64,000 nt of DNA from CAYWMY01 sp046352935. GTDB lineage: Bacteria; Pseudomonadota; Gammaproteobacteria; Steroidobacterales; Steroidobacteraceae. How positions within the stretch are numbered: the stretch's first letter is position 1; each line of letters opens with the position of its first letter. Under the pieces are notes generated by a model. That model was given only the letters and a program-made list of their open reading frames with translations. It did not search any database and had not been told where the DNA came from. The stretch spans positions 1 to 64,000 of the forward strand of contig JAXMGR010000021.1 of the NCBI GenBank assembly GCA_046352935.1, given 5' to 3'. The position numbers and the translations under genes were made by a program. Shown here piece after piece: positions 27,516 through 36,600 of the stretch.

Positions 27516-28415
27516 TCATACGTTCGCGGCGTGCGGATCGCGCAGACCGCGCAGGCGTTTGCGGTTGAACGTCAGCACCAGGATCAGGCACAGCGTCCAG
27601 CCGGCGACCAGCCAGCCCGTGAAGCCATCGAAGCGGCTCACGAGGGCGGCGTGCGGCGCTGCGCCGGGCGGCTGCGTGAGGCCGACCGTCACTTTCAGCA
27701 CCCACACCCAGCCCGCATGCAGGCCCAGGCTCGTTGCGATCGCACCCGTCCAGTGGCGCGCGAGCGCGAGCAGCACGCCGATGAGCAGCAGTGCAGCGAA
27801 GGCGTCGGCGATGCCGGCCGGATCCGCGAACGCGCGCAGCGTGCCGGCGAGCATCGTGAAGCCGGCGTCCCAGCCCGGTTCCCCGGCCGGAATGCGTGTC
27901 TTCGCGAGGAAATGCGTCGCCGCGTAGATCAGCGCGGTCGACGCGACCGCGAGCCTGATCCCGGCTTCGCGGCGCACGGCGGTGAACATCAGGCCGCGAT
28001 AGAGCGTCTCCTCGAACAGCGCGACGGCGAGCCCCGCGGTGCATCCCGACAGCAGGAGGTGCAGCAGCCGCGCGGTGTCGACGCCGGGCCCGGGCGGGCG
28101 CAGGTCGAGGACGATCATCGCGGCGGCGACCGGCAGCATCGTCAAGACGCCGAGCGCGAGGGCCAGCGCGAACTGGCGCAGGAACTCGCGCTGCGGCAGG
28201 CCGTAGCCCCAGTCGGCGCGGCCCGCGAGCCCGAGCCGGCGTATCACCAGGCCGATCGCGACGAGCATCGCGAGCTGCCACGAACGGCTCATCACCTTGT
28301 TGAACACCCAGTCGGGGTCGATGGCGTGCGCGAGGGTGTACAGCGGCCGGGCGAGCACGGCGACCGCGAGCATGGTGCCCGCGATCGCAAGCCAGAAGGC
28401 GAGGACGGCGCGCAT
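27516..28415 (-). CDS. CPBP family intramembrane metalloprotease
   Basis: A 299-residue polytopic membrane protein (about eight helices) of the CAAX-protease/bacteriocin-processing (CPBP, Abi) family. The catalytic motifs are present: FEETLYRGLMF (EExxxR), ATHFLAK (FxxxH-like) and SLGLHAGWVWV near the C-terminus. Bacterial members process membrane-associated peptides or proteins, and many have unknown substrates. It lies 24 bp downstream of hemL on the same strand and is probably co-transcribed. The start ATG at 28415 precedes the first helix. Confidence 0.88.
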   Translation of the reverse strand: MRAVLAFWLAIAGTMLAVAVLARPLYTLAHAIDPDWVFNKVMSRSWQLAMLVAIGLVIRRLGLAGRADWGYGLPQREFLRQFALALALGVLTMLPVAAAMIVLDLRPPGPGVDTARLLHLLLSGCTAGLAVALFEETLYRGLMFTAVRREAGIRLAVASTALIYAATHFLAKTRIPAGEPGWDAGFTMLAGTLRAFADPAGIADAFAALLLIGVLLALARHWTGAIATSLGLHAGWVWVLKVTVGLTQPPGAAPHAALVSRFDGFTGWLVAGWTLCLILVLTFNRKRLRGLRDPHAANV

Positions 28416-28439
28416 CGCGTCGGCCGCCTGCGCCGTGGC

Positions 28440-29714
28440 TCAGCCGCGCGCGCGGCGGAACGCGCGCGCCGCCGCCGCGACGGTCGCGTCGATCTCGGCG
28501 TCGCCGTGCGCGATCGACACGAAGCCCGCCTCGAAGGCCGAGGGCGCGAGGTACACGCCCTCGTCGAGCATCGCGTGGAAGAAGCGCTTGAAGGCCTCGA
28601 CGTCGCAGGCGGTCGCCTGCGCGTAGCTCGACACCGGTCCGCGATCGGTGAAGAACAGTCCGAACATGCCGCAGACGTGGTTCGTCGACAGCGGCACGCC
28701 GGCGTCGCGCGCGGCGCCCTCGAGGCCGCGCACCAGCCGCGTGGTCTTCTCGGCCAGCGCCTCGTAGAAGCCGGGCGCGGCGGTGGCCTCGAGTGTCGCG
28801 AGACCGGCAGCCATCGCGACCGGGTTCCCGGACAGCGTGCCGGCCTGGTACACGGGGCCGAGCGGCGCGAGCTTCGACATGATGTCGCGGCGTCCGCCGA
28901 AGGCGCCGACCGGCATGCCGCCACCCACGACCTTGCCGAGCGTCGTCAGGTCCGGGCGGATGCCGTAGAGCTGCTGCGCGCCGCCGGCGGCGACGCGGAA
29001 GCCGGTCATGACCTCGTCGAAGATCAGCACGGCGCCGTGGTCCGTGCACAGCGCGCGCATGCGCTCGAGGAAGCCGGGCGCGGGCGGGATGCAGTTCATG
29101 TTGCCGGCCACGGGCTCGACGATGACGCCGGCGATGTGCGTGCCGTGCAGCGCGAAGCAGGCTTCCAGCGCCGCCGTGTCGTTGTAACCGAGCGTCAGCG
29201 TGTGCTTCGCGAAGTCCGCGGGCACGCCGGGCGAGGTCGGCACGCCGAGCGTCAGCATCCCGGATCCCGCCTTGACCAGCAGTGAATCCGAGTGGCCGTG
29301 ATAGCAGCCCTCGAACTTCACGATGAGGTCGCGCCCCGTGAAGCCGCGCGCGAGGCGGATCGCGCTCATGGTGGCCTCGGTGCCGGAGTTCACCATGCGC
29401 ACGAGTTCGATGGACGGCACGCGCTCGATGATCCGCTTCGCGACCTCGGTCTCGATCGCTGTCGGCGCACCGAAGGACAGGCCGTCGGCGGCCTTCTCCT
29501 GCACGGCGCGGATCACGCGCGGATCGGCGTGGCCCAGGATCATCGGGCCCCAGGAGCCGACATAGTCGATGTAGCGGCGGCCGTCGGCCGACTCGACGTG
29601 CGCGCCCTTTGCGCGCGCGAAGAAGACCGGCTCGCCGCCGACCCCGCGGAAAGCGCGCACGGGAGAATTCACGCCGCCCGGAATGTAGCGGCAGGCGTCC
29701 TGGTAGAGCGTCAC
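28440..29714 (-). CDS. hemL: Glutamate-1-semialdehyde 2,1-aminomutase
   Basis: A 424-residue PLP enzyme that makes 5-aminolevulinate from glutamate-1-semialdehyde in the C5 route to heme. Evidence: IPGGVNSPVRAFRGVGG, YIDYVGSWGPMILGHA, NSGTEATMSAIRLARG, EGCYHGHSDSLLVKAGSG, FDEVMTGFR and the PLP-lysine stretch TTLGKVVGGGMPVGAFGG. The start is taken as GTG 29714, which has GAGG 5 bp upstream and matches the E. coli N-terminus; ATG 29744 would add ten residues and lacks a ribosome site. It is divergent from the acyl-CoA dehydrogenase across about 340 bp. Confidence 0.95.
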   Translation of the reverse strand: MTLYQDACRYIPGGVNSPVRAFRGVGGEPVFFARAKGAHVESADGRRYIDYVGSWGPMILGHADPRVIRAVQEKAADGLSFGAPTAIETEVAKRIIERVPSIELVRMVNSGTEATMSAIRLARGFTGRDLIVKFEGCYHGHSDSLLVKAGSGMLTLGVPTSPGVPADFAKHTLTLGYNDTAALEACFALHGTHIAGVIVEPVAGNMNCIPPAPGFLERMRALCTDHGAVLIFDEVMTGFRVAAGGAQQLYGIRPDLTTLGKVVGGGMPVGAFGGRRDIMSKLAPLGPVYQAGTLSGNPVAMAAGLATLEATAAPGFYEALAEKTTRLVRGLEGAARDAGVPLSTNHVCGMFGLFFTDRGPVSSYAQATACDVEAFKRFFHAMLDEGVYLAPSAFEAGFVSIAHGDAEIDATVAAAARAFRRARG

Positions 29715-29870
29715 GCTGACCTCGTCGAATCGAAAGAAGATCATCCGCAGTCTACCAGTCCGCATTCCGCGCGCAGGACCGGCGTTCACTGGATTCGGAC
29801 GGATCCCGGCGATACGGACCGCGGCGGTGCCGCCGCGGTATTCACGAGAAATCGGAAGTCATGTTCTGGA

Positions 29871-29900
29871 AATCCTATGAAATCCCATGAAGTCCTATGA
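29871..29900 (+). repeat. Three 10-bp direct repeats in a divergent gap
   Basis: AATCCTATGA, AATCCCATGA and AGTCCTATGA occur head-to-tail, exactly one helical turn apart, in the 340-bp gap between hemL and the acyl-CoA dehydrogenase. The AT-rich units stand out in GC-rich DNA. They could be a regulator binding array. The rest of this gap holds nothing recognisable. Confidence 0.6.
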
Positions 29901-30053
29901 ATCAGCCGGAATCGATCGGGTCTCGCACTCTTGACGCGACGGACACCGCGCCAATACCTTTCCATCGTTCGCCGCTGGCGGCACATGCGGGTCGGGCCTG
30001 TGTTTGACGGGCACCGGCCACGATCACCATCGTTCCAGGTGCGGGTGCATCAG

Positions 30054-32321
30054 ATGACTTCCGAACATGCGACTCGGCGTGCGCTGCCGGGCGATCTTCC
30101 CTCGGACGACGACCGGCGGATGCTGCGCGAGGGCGTCCGTAGCCTGCTCGCCGGAGAATGGCCGGTGGAGAAGGCCGGCGGTTCCACCAGCGATCCCGCC
30201 CGGATCGGCGTCGTGTGGGCCGGCCTTGCGGGCATGGGCCTCGCTGGGCTCGGCATCGATCCCGCCCAGGGTGGCCTGCGCGAAATTCTCGTGGTCATGG
30301 AGGAACTCGGGCGTGCGGGTTGTCCGGCACCGATGGCAGGCGCGGCCTTGACGAACCTGGCCCGCACCGCCTGCGCGGCGGGCGGCGGGTTCCGCAGCCT
30401 GCTGGAAGCGCTGGAGCGTGGCGAGGCAGTGGTGAGCATCGCCTTCGGCAGCAGCGACGGCGATCCGAATTCGGGCGGCGCGCAGTTCACCGGGCAGGTA
30501 CTGAACGGCCGGATCGCGTTCGTCGAGGGTCTGGAGGTCGCCACCGACATCCTGGTGCTCGCCGATCCGGGGCCGGTGCTGGCGCGGGTGCGTCGGGATG
30601 CGCCGGGGCTCGGCGTGGTCGCGACACCGGGATTCGCCGTGCCACCGCTCGCGGAGCTCACGTTCACGAACACGCCGGCCCAGGCGTTCGCGATGCCGCC
30701 CGGGCTCGCCGACGACCTCAACCGGCTGGCGCGCCTCCTGATGATCGCGCGCGCGTTCGGGGCGGCGACGCGGGCTTTCGAGCAGGTGGTCGCCTACGCG
30801 CGGGAACGCGAGCAGTTCGGGCAGCCGATCGGCCGTTTCCAGGCGATCCAGCACAAGCTCGCGACCTGCCTCATGAGCCTGGAGGCGGTGCGGCCGATGC
30901 TGGAGCAGGCGGCTGCGGCCTTCGATGAGGACCAGCCGGTCTGGCGGATGTTCGCCTCGGCCGCCTGGGCGTTCGCCGGGCCGGCGCTCAGGCAGGTTTC
31001 GCTGGAGACGCACCACACCTTCGGCGCCATCGGTTACTCGGAGGAGCACGAGGCGCCGCGGCATTTCCGCCGGGTCCACGCCGATCTCGTGCGCTTCGGC
31101 GGCGTGCGACGGGCCCGCGAGGAACTCGCACGCTACCTGATCGACGAGGGTCAGGACCTGCCGGACCACGACCTCGGTCCCGCCGGCAACCGCTTCCGCG
31201 AGGAAGTGCGCGCGTGGCTCGGCGAGTACTGGTCGGGCGGGCGCAAGACGCGCTACGACCGCCAGCCGCTGCACGAGCGCTGGATCGATCGCGATTTCAC
31301 GGCCGCGCTCGGCGCGAAGGGCTGGACGACGCTGAGCTGGCCCGCCGCGTTCGGCGGCCAGGCGCGCAGCCCGATGGAACAGCTCGCGTTCAAGGAAGAG
31401 CTGTACCGCGTGCAGGCGCCCATGGTGGGCGAGAGCGAGATCCAGGCGCATGCCGTCATGATGTTCGGCACGCCGGCGCAGCAGGGCGAGTACCTGCCGA
31501 AGCTGCGTACGGGCGAGATCTCGTTCTGCCTCGGCTACAGCGAGCCGCACGCGGGCTCGGACCTCGCGGCGCTGTCGACGCGCGCCGTGCGCGACGGCGA
31601 CGAGTGGGTCATCAACGGCCGCAAGGTCTGGACGACGGGCGCCGAGTTCGCGGACTACATGTGGCTCGCGGCGCGCACCGACCCGGACGCAAAGCCGAAG
31701 CACGCCGGCATCAGCATGTTCATCGTGCCGATGAAGGCACCCGGCATGACCATCCGGCCGTCGATGGCGCTCTACGGTCACACGTTCTGCGAGGAGACGC
31801 TCGAGAACGTGCGAATCCCGGCCGCGAATCTCGTCGGTCCGCTGAACGGCGGCTGGAAGATCCTGACCTCGGCGCTCGCCACCGAGCGTATCGTGATGGG
31901 CAGTTTCGTGGCGCGGCTGCGCGCGGAGTTCGAGTGCCTGCTCGCCTTCCTGCGCGGTGCAGGCCGGTCGCAGGGCGCGGATCCGACGGTCAGGGACCGC
32001 ATCGGCGCGCTGGCGGGCGAGATCGAGGCCGCGCGGCAGCTCGTGATCCAGAGCGTGCGGATGATGGAACAGGGCAAGGTGCCGGTGCACGAGGCTGCGA
32101 TGAGCAAGGCGTTCACGGCCGAGCTCATGAGCCGCATGGGCGAGACGGTGCTCGACATCGTCGGTACGGGCGGCACCCTGCACGAGGGCTCGGCCGGGGC
32201 GGTCACCGATGGCCGCCTGGAGCAGAGCCTGCGCCAGTCGATCATGATGGTGGTCGGCGGCGGGTCGGCGGAGATCCAGCGCAACCTCATCGCGCAGCGG
32301 GGCCTCGAACTGCCGCGTTGA
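30054..32321 (+). CDS. Double-length acyl-CoA dehydrogenase
   Basis: A 755-residue protein made of two fused acyl-CoA dehydrogenase modules. The N-half (about 1-360) has SLLAGEWP, AREREQFGQPIGRFQAIQH and ETHHTFGAIGYSEEH. The C-half (about 370-755) has AFGGQARSPMEQLAFKEE, CLGYSEPHAGSDLAAL (FAD/substrate loop), WVINGRKVWTTGAEFADYMWL and the closing GGGSAEIQRNLIA. In the C-half the position of the usual catalytic Glu (YEG-type) is Gly, so the base may lie elsewhere. The organisation resembles FadE34-type enzymes for bulky (for example steroid side-chain) CoA thioesters; substrate is inference. The ATG at 30054 begins with MTSEHATRR. Confidence 0.85.
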   Translation: MTSEHATRRALPGDLPSDDDRRMLREGVRSLLAGEWPVEKAGGSTSDPARIGVVWAGLAGMGLAGLGIDPAQGGLREILVVMEELGRAGCPAPMAGAALTNLARTACAAGGGFRSLLEALERGEAVVSIAFGSSDGDPNSGGAQFTGQVLNGRIAFVEGLEVATDILVLADPGPVLARVRRDAPGLGVVATPGFAVPPLAELTFTNTPAQAFAMPPGLADDLNRLARLLMIARAFGAATRAFEQVVAYAREREQFGQPIGRFQAIQHKLATCLMSLEAVRPMLEQAAAAFDEDQPVWRMFASAAWAFAGPALRQVSLETHHTFGAIGYSEEHEAPRHFRRVHADLVRFGGVRRAREELARYLIDEGQDLPDHDLGPAGNRFREEVRAWLGEYWSGGRKTRYDRQPLHERWIDRDFTAALGAKGWTTLSWPAAFGGQARSPMEQLAFKEELYRVQAPMVGESEIQAHAVMMFGTPAQQGEYLPKLRTGEISFCLGYSEPHAGSDLAALSTRAVRDGDEWVINGRKVWTTGAEFADYMWLAARTDPDAKPKHAGISMFIVPMKAPGMTIRPSMALYGHTFCEETLENVRIPAANLVGPLNGGWKILTSALATERIVMGSFVARLRAEFECLLAFLRGAGRSQGADPTVRDRIGALAGEIEAARQLVIQSVRMMEQGKVPVHEAAMSKAFTAELMSRMGETVLDIVGTGGTLHEGSAGAVTDGRLEQSLRQSIMMVVGGGSAEIQRNLIAQRGLELPR

Positions 32322-32433
32322 GCGCGCGGCCCCGCCCGACGGAGCGGGGCAATACATGTGTCTGTGGCCGCGAACGCCGACCGGGGCACGCCCATCAGTG
32401 ACGGGAAACTTGGATGACAGGGGAGCCAGGGTC

Positions 32434-34794
32434 ATGACGGTAGCGGACAACACGCCGATCATCGTCGGTGCAGGGCAATTCACCGAGCGGCTCGACTCGC
32501 CGGGTTATCAGGGGCTGTCGCCTTCCGACATCGCGGCAAAGGCGGCCGAGAACGCCCTGGCCGATGCCGGTGCTGCGCAGGCCCTGCGCAGTGCGATCGA
32601 TGTGATCGCGACGACGCGGACCTTCGAGGATTCCGGTCCGGCGCCGGCAGCCTTCGGCAAGACCGACAATTTCCCGCGCTCCATCGCGAAGCGACTCGGC
32701 ATCGATCCCCGTTACGCCCTCTGGGAGAAGGCGGGGGGCAACACGCCGCAGCAGCTCGTGAGCCAGTTCTGCGAGGAGCTCGCCGCCGGCAATGCGCAGG
32801 CCGTGCTGCTCGCGGGTGCCGAGGCGATCTCGACCGTGCGCCACCTGTCGTCGAAGGGCGAGAAGCGTGACTGGGCCGAGCACGCGGAGGGGCAGGTCGA
32901 GGACCACGGCTGGGGACTCAAGGGCCTGGTCACGTACTACAACGCCAAGCACCGCATCACCGGCGCACCCGCCGGTTACGCGCTGCTCGAGAACGCGCGC
33001 CGCCGCCGGCTCGGCATGACGCGCGACGCCTACGCGCGCGAAATGGGCCGCCTGTTCGCTCCGTTCTCGCGTGTCGCCGCGGCGAATCCGTACAGCTGCT
33101 CGGCGGTGACCGGCTACACGGCCGAGGACATCATCACCGTCGGCGAGCGCAACCGGATGATCTCGGATCCGTATCCGCAGCGCGTCGTCGCCAGGGACCA
33201 GGTGAACCAGGGCGCGGCCGTCGTGCTGACGACGGTGGGGCGGGCCCGGCAGCTCGGCATCGCCGAGAGCCGGTGGGTCTATCTGCACGGCTATGCTGCA
33301 CTCAGCGAACGCGAGATCATGGAACGGCAGGACCTCGGTGCCTCACCGGCCGCGCGCCTCGCGGCCACGGCCGCGCTCGAGGCCGCGGGCGTCGGTGCCG
33401 ATGACATCCGGCACTTCGATTTCTACAGCTGCTTCCCGATCCCCGTGTTCAACGTGGCCTGCGACGCGCTGGGGCTGTCGCCGGAAGATCCACGCGGGCT
33501 GACCGTCACGGGCGGACTGCCGTACTTCGGCGGACCCGGCAACAACTACTCGATGCATGCGATCGCCTCGATCGTCGAGAAGCTGCGCGCGGACCCGGGC
33601 TGTTACGGTTTCGTCGGCGCGAACGGCGGCTGGATGTCCAAGTACGCGGTCGGCGTCTACTCCACGCGTCCCGCGGCGTGGAAGGCCTGCGACAGCGAAC
33701 CGCTGCAGTCACGCATCGATGCCCTGCCGGCGCCGGTCGTGCTGCAGGAAGCTGATGGCGAGGCGATGATCGAGACTTACACGATCGCCTACCAGAAGGG
33801 ACAACCGGCGTACGCGCTGGTGGTCGGGCGGCTCGTCCCGGGCAATGAGCGCTTCCTCGCGCTGAGCCAGGACGGCGACGCCGAGACGCTGGCCGCGATG
33901 CTGAAGGAGGATCCGCTGGGCCGGCGCATCCACGTACGTTCCCTGGGCGTCGGCAATCGCTTCGCCTTCTCGGCCCGGCGCCTGGACGAACTGTTCCCGC
34001 CGGGCCCGAAGAAGCTGCGCGATCGCTATGAGCACTGCCTCGTCGAGCGGCGCGGCCACCTGCTCGAGGTCACGATCAACCGCCCCGAGTCACGCAACAG
34101 CCTGCACCCGATGGCCGGCGAGGAACTCGCGGAGATCTTCGACGCCTGGGAGGCCGACGACGATCTCTGGGTCGCGATCCTGACCGGCGCGGGCACCGAG
34201 GCCTTCTGTTCGGGCAACGATCTCAAGTATTCGGCTTCGGGCAAGCCGGTCTGGATGCCGAAGTCGGGGTTCGCGGGCATCACGCGCCGGCGCCGCGTCA
34301 AGCCGCTCATCGCCGCAGTGAATGGCATTGCCATGGGCGGTGGCACCGAGATGGCGCTGGCCTGTGATCTCGTGGTGGCGGACGAGAAGGCGGTGTTCGC
34401 GCTGAGCGAGGTCCGTGTCGGCCTGTTCGCGGGTGCGGGTGGCATCGTGCGGCTGCCGCGCCAGGTTCCGAAGAAGATCGCCATGGAGATGATCCTCACG
34501 GGCCGTCGCGCGGGTGCCGAGGAAATGCAGGGTTGGGGGCTCGTGAACCGCGTCGTGCCGGCGGGCACGGCGCTCGAAGCGGCCCGCAGGCTTGCCGAGG
34601 AAGTCCTCGAGGGCTCACCGACTTCGGTGCGGCTGTCCATGGAGGTCATGAACCATGCGGAGGGCATCCCTGTGGAGGTCGACGCCGTGCAGTTCCCGCC
34701 GCACGTCATCGACGACCTGATCACCAGCGAGGATGCCTTCGAGGGCCCGACGGCCTTCGCGCAGAAGCGCAAGCCGAACTGGAAGAACCGCTGA
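32434..34794 (+). CDS. Thiolase-like protein fused to enoyl-CoA hydratase
   Basis: A 786-residue fusion. Residues 1-530 are a thiolase-like (SCP2/acetyl-CoA acetyltransferase type) module with IIVGAGQF, EKAGGNTPQQLV, GYALLENARRR, the tail motif GGPGNNYSMHAIAS, and an extra C-terminal domain. Residues about 535-786 are a crotonase: VERRGHLLEVTINRPESRNS, FCSGNDLKYS, NGIAMGGGTEMALACDLVVA (quoted as the oxyanion-hole loop) and AGAGGIVRLPRQ. A canonical thiolase nucleophile Cys is not obvious, so the first half may not be a working thiolase. ATG 32434 has GGGAG upstream. It is 112 bp after the acyl-CoA dehydrogenase; together they look like a beta-oxidation pair. Confidence 0.82.
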   Translation: MTVADNTPIIVGAGQFTERLDSPGYQGLSPSDIAAKAAENALADAGAAQALRSAIDVIATTRTFEDSGPAPAAFGKTDNFPRSIAKRLGIDPRYALWEKAGGNTPQQLVSQFCEELAAGNAQAVLLAGAEAISTVRHLSSKGEKRDWAEHAEGQVEDHGWGLKGLVTYYNAKHRITGAPAGYALLENARRRRLGMTRDAYAREMGRLFAPFSRVAAANPYSCSAVTGYTAEDIITVGERNRMISDPYPQRVVARDQVNQGAAVVLTTVGRARQLGIAESRWVYLHGYAALSEREIMERQDLGASPAARLAATAALEAAGVGADDIRHFDFYSCFPIPVFNVACDALGLSPEDPRGLTVTGGLPYFGGPGNNYSMHAIASIVEKLRADPGCYGFVGANGGWMSKYAVGVYSTRPAAWKACDSEPLQSRIDALPAPVVLQEADGEAMIETYTIAYQKGQPAYALVVGRLVPGNERFLALSQDGDAETLAAMLKEDPLGRRIHVRSLGVGNRFAFSARRLDELFPPGPKKLRDRYEHCLVERRGHLLEVTINRPESRNSLHPMAGEELAEIFDAWEADDDLWVAILTGAGTEAFCSGNDLKYSASGKPVWMPKSGFAGITRRRRVKPLIAAVNGIAMGGGTEMALACDLVVADEKAVFALSEVRVGLFAGAGGIVRLPRQVPKKIAMEMILTGRRAGAEEMQGWGLVNRVVPAGTALEAARRLAEEVLEGSPTSVRLSMEVMNHAEGIPVEVDAVQFPPHVIDDLITSEDAFEGPTAFAQKRKPNWKNR

Positions 34795-34801
34795 GACTCC
34801 G

Positions 34802-34833
34802 CCGGCGCACGCGGCCTCGGGCGCGTGCGCCGG
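34802..34833. terminator. GC-rich bidirectional hairpin terminator
   Basis: A perfect 12-bp stem, CCGGCGCACGCG (34802-34813) and CGCGTGCGCCGG (34822-34833), with an 8-base loop. It sits in the 55-bp gap between two convergent genes (stops at 34794 and 34850). There is no T-tract on either side, so it may act as a Rho-assisted or transcript-protecting hairpin. Confidence 0.55.
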
Positions 34834-34849
34834 TCGCGGTAACGCGGCT

Positions 34850-35767
34850 TCAGTGCCGCGTGGCCCGGACTCCGCGACGCAACAGCAATGCGGGCACGCC
34901 GTCGGCGCCGACGAGATGCAGCGCGCCGACGACGATCAGGTAGTCGCGCCCGTCGTCGAGCAGGGGCAGGATCTGCTCGACCCATCTGCGATTGCGGTCC
35001 ACGACCAGCGAGGTGCGCAGCTCCGGGAATTCCTCGAACTCCTGCGACATCAACCCGTCGAGTGCTCCGAGATCGCCGCGTTTCCATGCGTCCACGAGCT
35101 CGTCCAGCTTCGCGCCGTCCTCGTCCGATTCCTCGATGGTCTTGAGCAGCAGCTGCGCCTGCAGTCCGGACGGCAGGCGGTCGAAGAGCTGGAGCTGCCC
35201 ATCGGCGGTCTCGAGTCCCGTGACGGGCTTGTGGTCCCGCGCCGCGGCGGCGGCCACGAGCTGCTCGACACCGTGCTCGGCGGCGAGACCCTGTTTCATC
35301 GCGGACTGCACCGTGACGACGAGGCTCGCGAACCACGGTTCGAACGGGGCGAGCGGCGCGAGGTCGATGCCGCGCTTTTCGGCGGCCGCATGCACCGCTG
35401 CGGCCTCGTCTCCGAGCAGGTCGTCGAGACCGCGCCCGTCCGGGTCGATCGCGCGCGCCGCCGTCGCGGTCAGCATCTCGGGCGAGGCGGTTTCGCCGGG
35501 CGGCACTTCCATGATCAGCGCTTCTGCGTCCCGGTAGGCCGCGCCGAGGCGGGATTCCGGGCTGCCCGGGAATGCGAAGTCCGTGTCGCCCAGCATGTGT
35601 ACCGAGCCGAAGAGGTACACGCGGTTGTGTCGTCCCTGGATCGTCCAGAGCGCGGGCTCCGCCAGGGCTGGCGCGGCGGCCACGGCACCCGCGCACACCA
35701 TCGCGGTCACGAAGCGTCGCAGGCGATTCGAAGCCCGGCTGACCGGCCCGCCCCGTTGCGCGGTCAT
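34850..35767 (-). CDS. TraB/GumN family exported protein
   Basis: A 305-residue protein with an N-terminal signal sequence (FVTAMVCAGAVAAAPALAEP), followed by the TraB/GumN fold: YLFGSVHMLGDTDF near residue 50 (the GxxH motif), LIMEVPPGE, and the C-terminal DYLIVVGALHLVGADGV (second GxxH). These paired histidines suggest a metalloprotease-like active site, as in TIKI/TraB proteins. ATG 35767 overlaps the metallophosphoesterase stop by 4 bp, so the two are coupled. The periplasmic substrate is unknown. Confidence 0.85.
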   Translation of the reverse strand: MTAQRGGPVSRASNRLRRFVTAMVCAGAVAAAPALAEPALWTIQGRHNRVYLFGSVHMLGDTDFAFPGSPESRLGAAYRDAEALIMEVPPGETASPEMLTATAARAIDPDGRGLDDLLGDEAAAVHAAAEKRGIDLAPLAPFEPWFASLVVTVQSAMKQGLAAEHGVEQLVAAAAARDHKPVTGLETADGQLQLFDRLPSGLQAQLLLKTIEESDEDGAKLDELVDAWKRGDLGALDGLMSQEFEEFPELRTSLVVDRNRRWVEQILPLLDDGRDYLIVVGALHLVGADGVPALLLRRGVRATRH

Positions 35768-36564
35768 CCCTCGCCCTCGACCCATTCGACGCGCGTGTCG
35801 ATGCGGCCGTCGGGGTAGAGGTGCAGCCAGCGGTAGCCCGGCGGCCGGTCGTCGAGCGCGAAGGTCGTGCTGCCGGGCTCGAACTGCACGCAGGTGGAGG
35901 GGGTGCCCATGAGCATCACGCCTGCGCGCATGCCGTCGAACGCCTGGTGCACATGGCCCCACACCATGCCGCGTACGTTGTCGAAGCCGTCGGTCACGCG
36001 GAACAGTTCGGCGGCGTTGCTGATCCCCAGCCGATCGAGCCAGCGGCTGCCGACGGGCACCGGGTGATGGTGCATGACGACGAGCACGTGGGCGTCGGCA
36101 TGCCGGTCGAGCGACTCACGCAGCAGGGCGAGCGCCTCCGGCGACAGTTCGCCGTGGGTCGCGCCCGGCACGACGGTGTCGACGAGGACCAGCGCCCAGG
36201 CGCCGTGGCGCACGACGGGGGCCAGGGTGAACGGTCGTGAACGCAGCGCGGCTGCAAGCGGGCTGGCCAGGTCGTGATTGCCCGCGAGGGTGTGCACGGG
36301 CACCCTCAGGCCCGACAGCGCCGCGGCGAGCAGCGGATAGGCATCGTCGTCGTCGTGGACGAGATCGCCGGTGAGCAGCAGGGCATCGGCCGGAAAATGA
36401 TTCCGCCGCGCATGCGCGAGGCAGCGCGCGAACGAATCGCGGGTGTCGCCCATGCGCGGCAGCGGTGCCGCTGCCGCGGACAGGTGGGGATCCGTCAGCT
36501 GGACGAGCCTGAGCGGCTTGGTACGGCGACGCGGCGCTGGCCGCGATCCTTGCGTGCGCTCCAT
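35764..36564 (-). CDS. Calcineurin-like phosphoesterase, CpdA/Icc type
   Basis: A 266-residue metallophosphoesterase with all blocks of the family: LTDPHLSA (metal D and H), LTGDLVHDDDD, LAGNHDLASP, MHHHPVPVG and GHVHQAFDG. The length and order match CpdA/Icc 3',5'-cyclic-AMP phosphodiesterases, which lower cAMP. Other nucleotide or lipid phosphoesterases share these motifs, so specificity is tentative. It is the first gene of a two-gene unit with the TraB-like protein. Its upstream region contains a family 1 palindromic element (36601-36767), so the promoter must lie within or beyond that element. Confidence 0.85.
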   Translation of the reverse strand: MERTQGSRPAPRRRTKPLRLVQLTDPHLSAAAAPLPRMGDTRDSFARCLAHARRNHFPADALLLTGDLVHDDDDAYPLLAAALSGLRVPVHTLAGNHDLASPLAAALRSRPFTLAPVVRHGAWALVLVDTVVPGATHGELSPEALALLRESLDRHADAHVLVVMHHHPVPVGSRWLDRLGISNAAELFRVTDGFDNVRGMVWGHVHQAFDGMRAGVMLMGTPSTCVQFEPGSTTFALDDRPPGYRWLHLYPDGRIDTRVEWVEGEG

Positions 36565-36600
36565 AGGCTGCGAATCCTACCAGAGCCACTGCTGCCGTCG

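Noticed and set aside
34026..35696. 556-codon minus-strand frame across the crotonase fusion and TraB-like gene
   Set aside because: It overlaps two supported genes in the wrong frame and has no protein-family signal.
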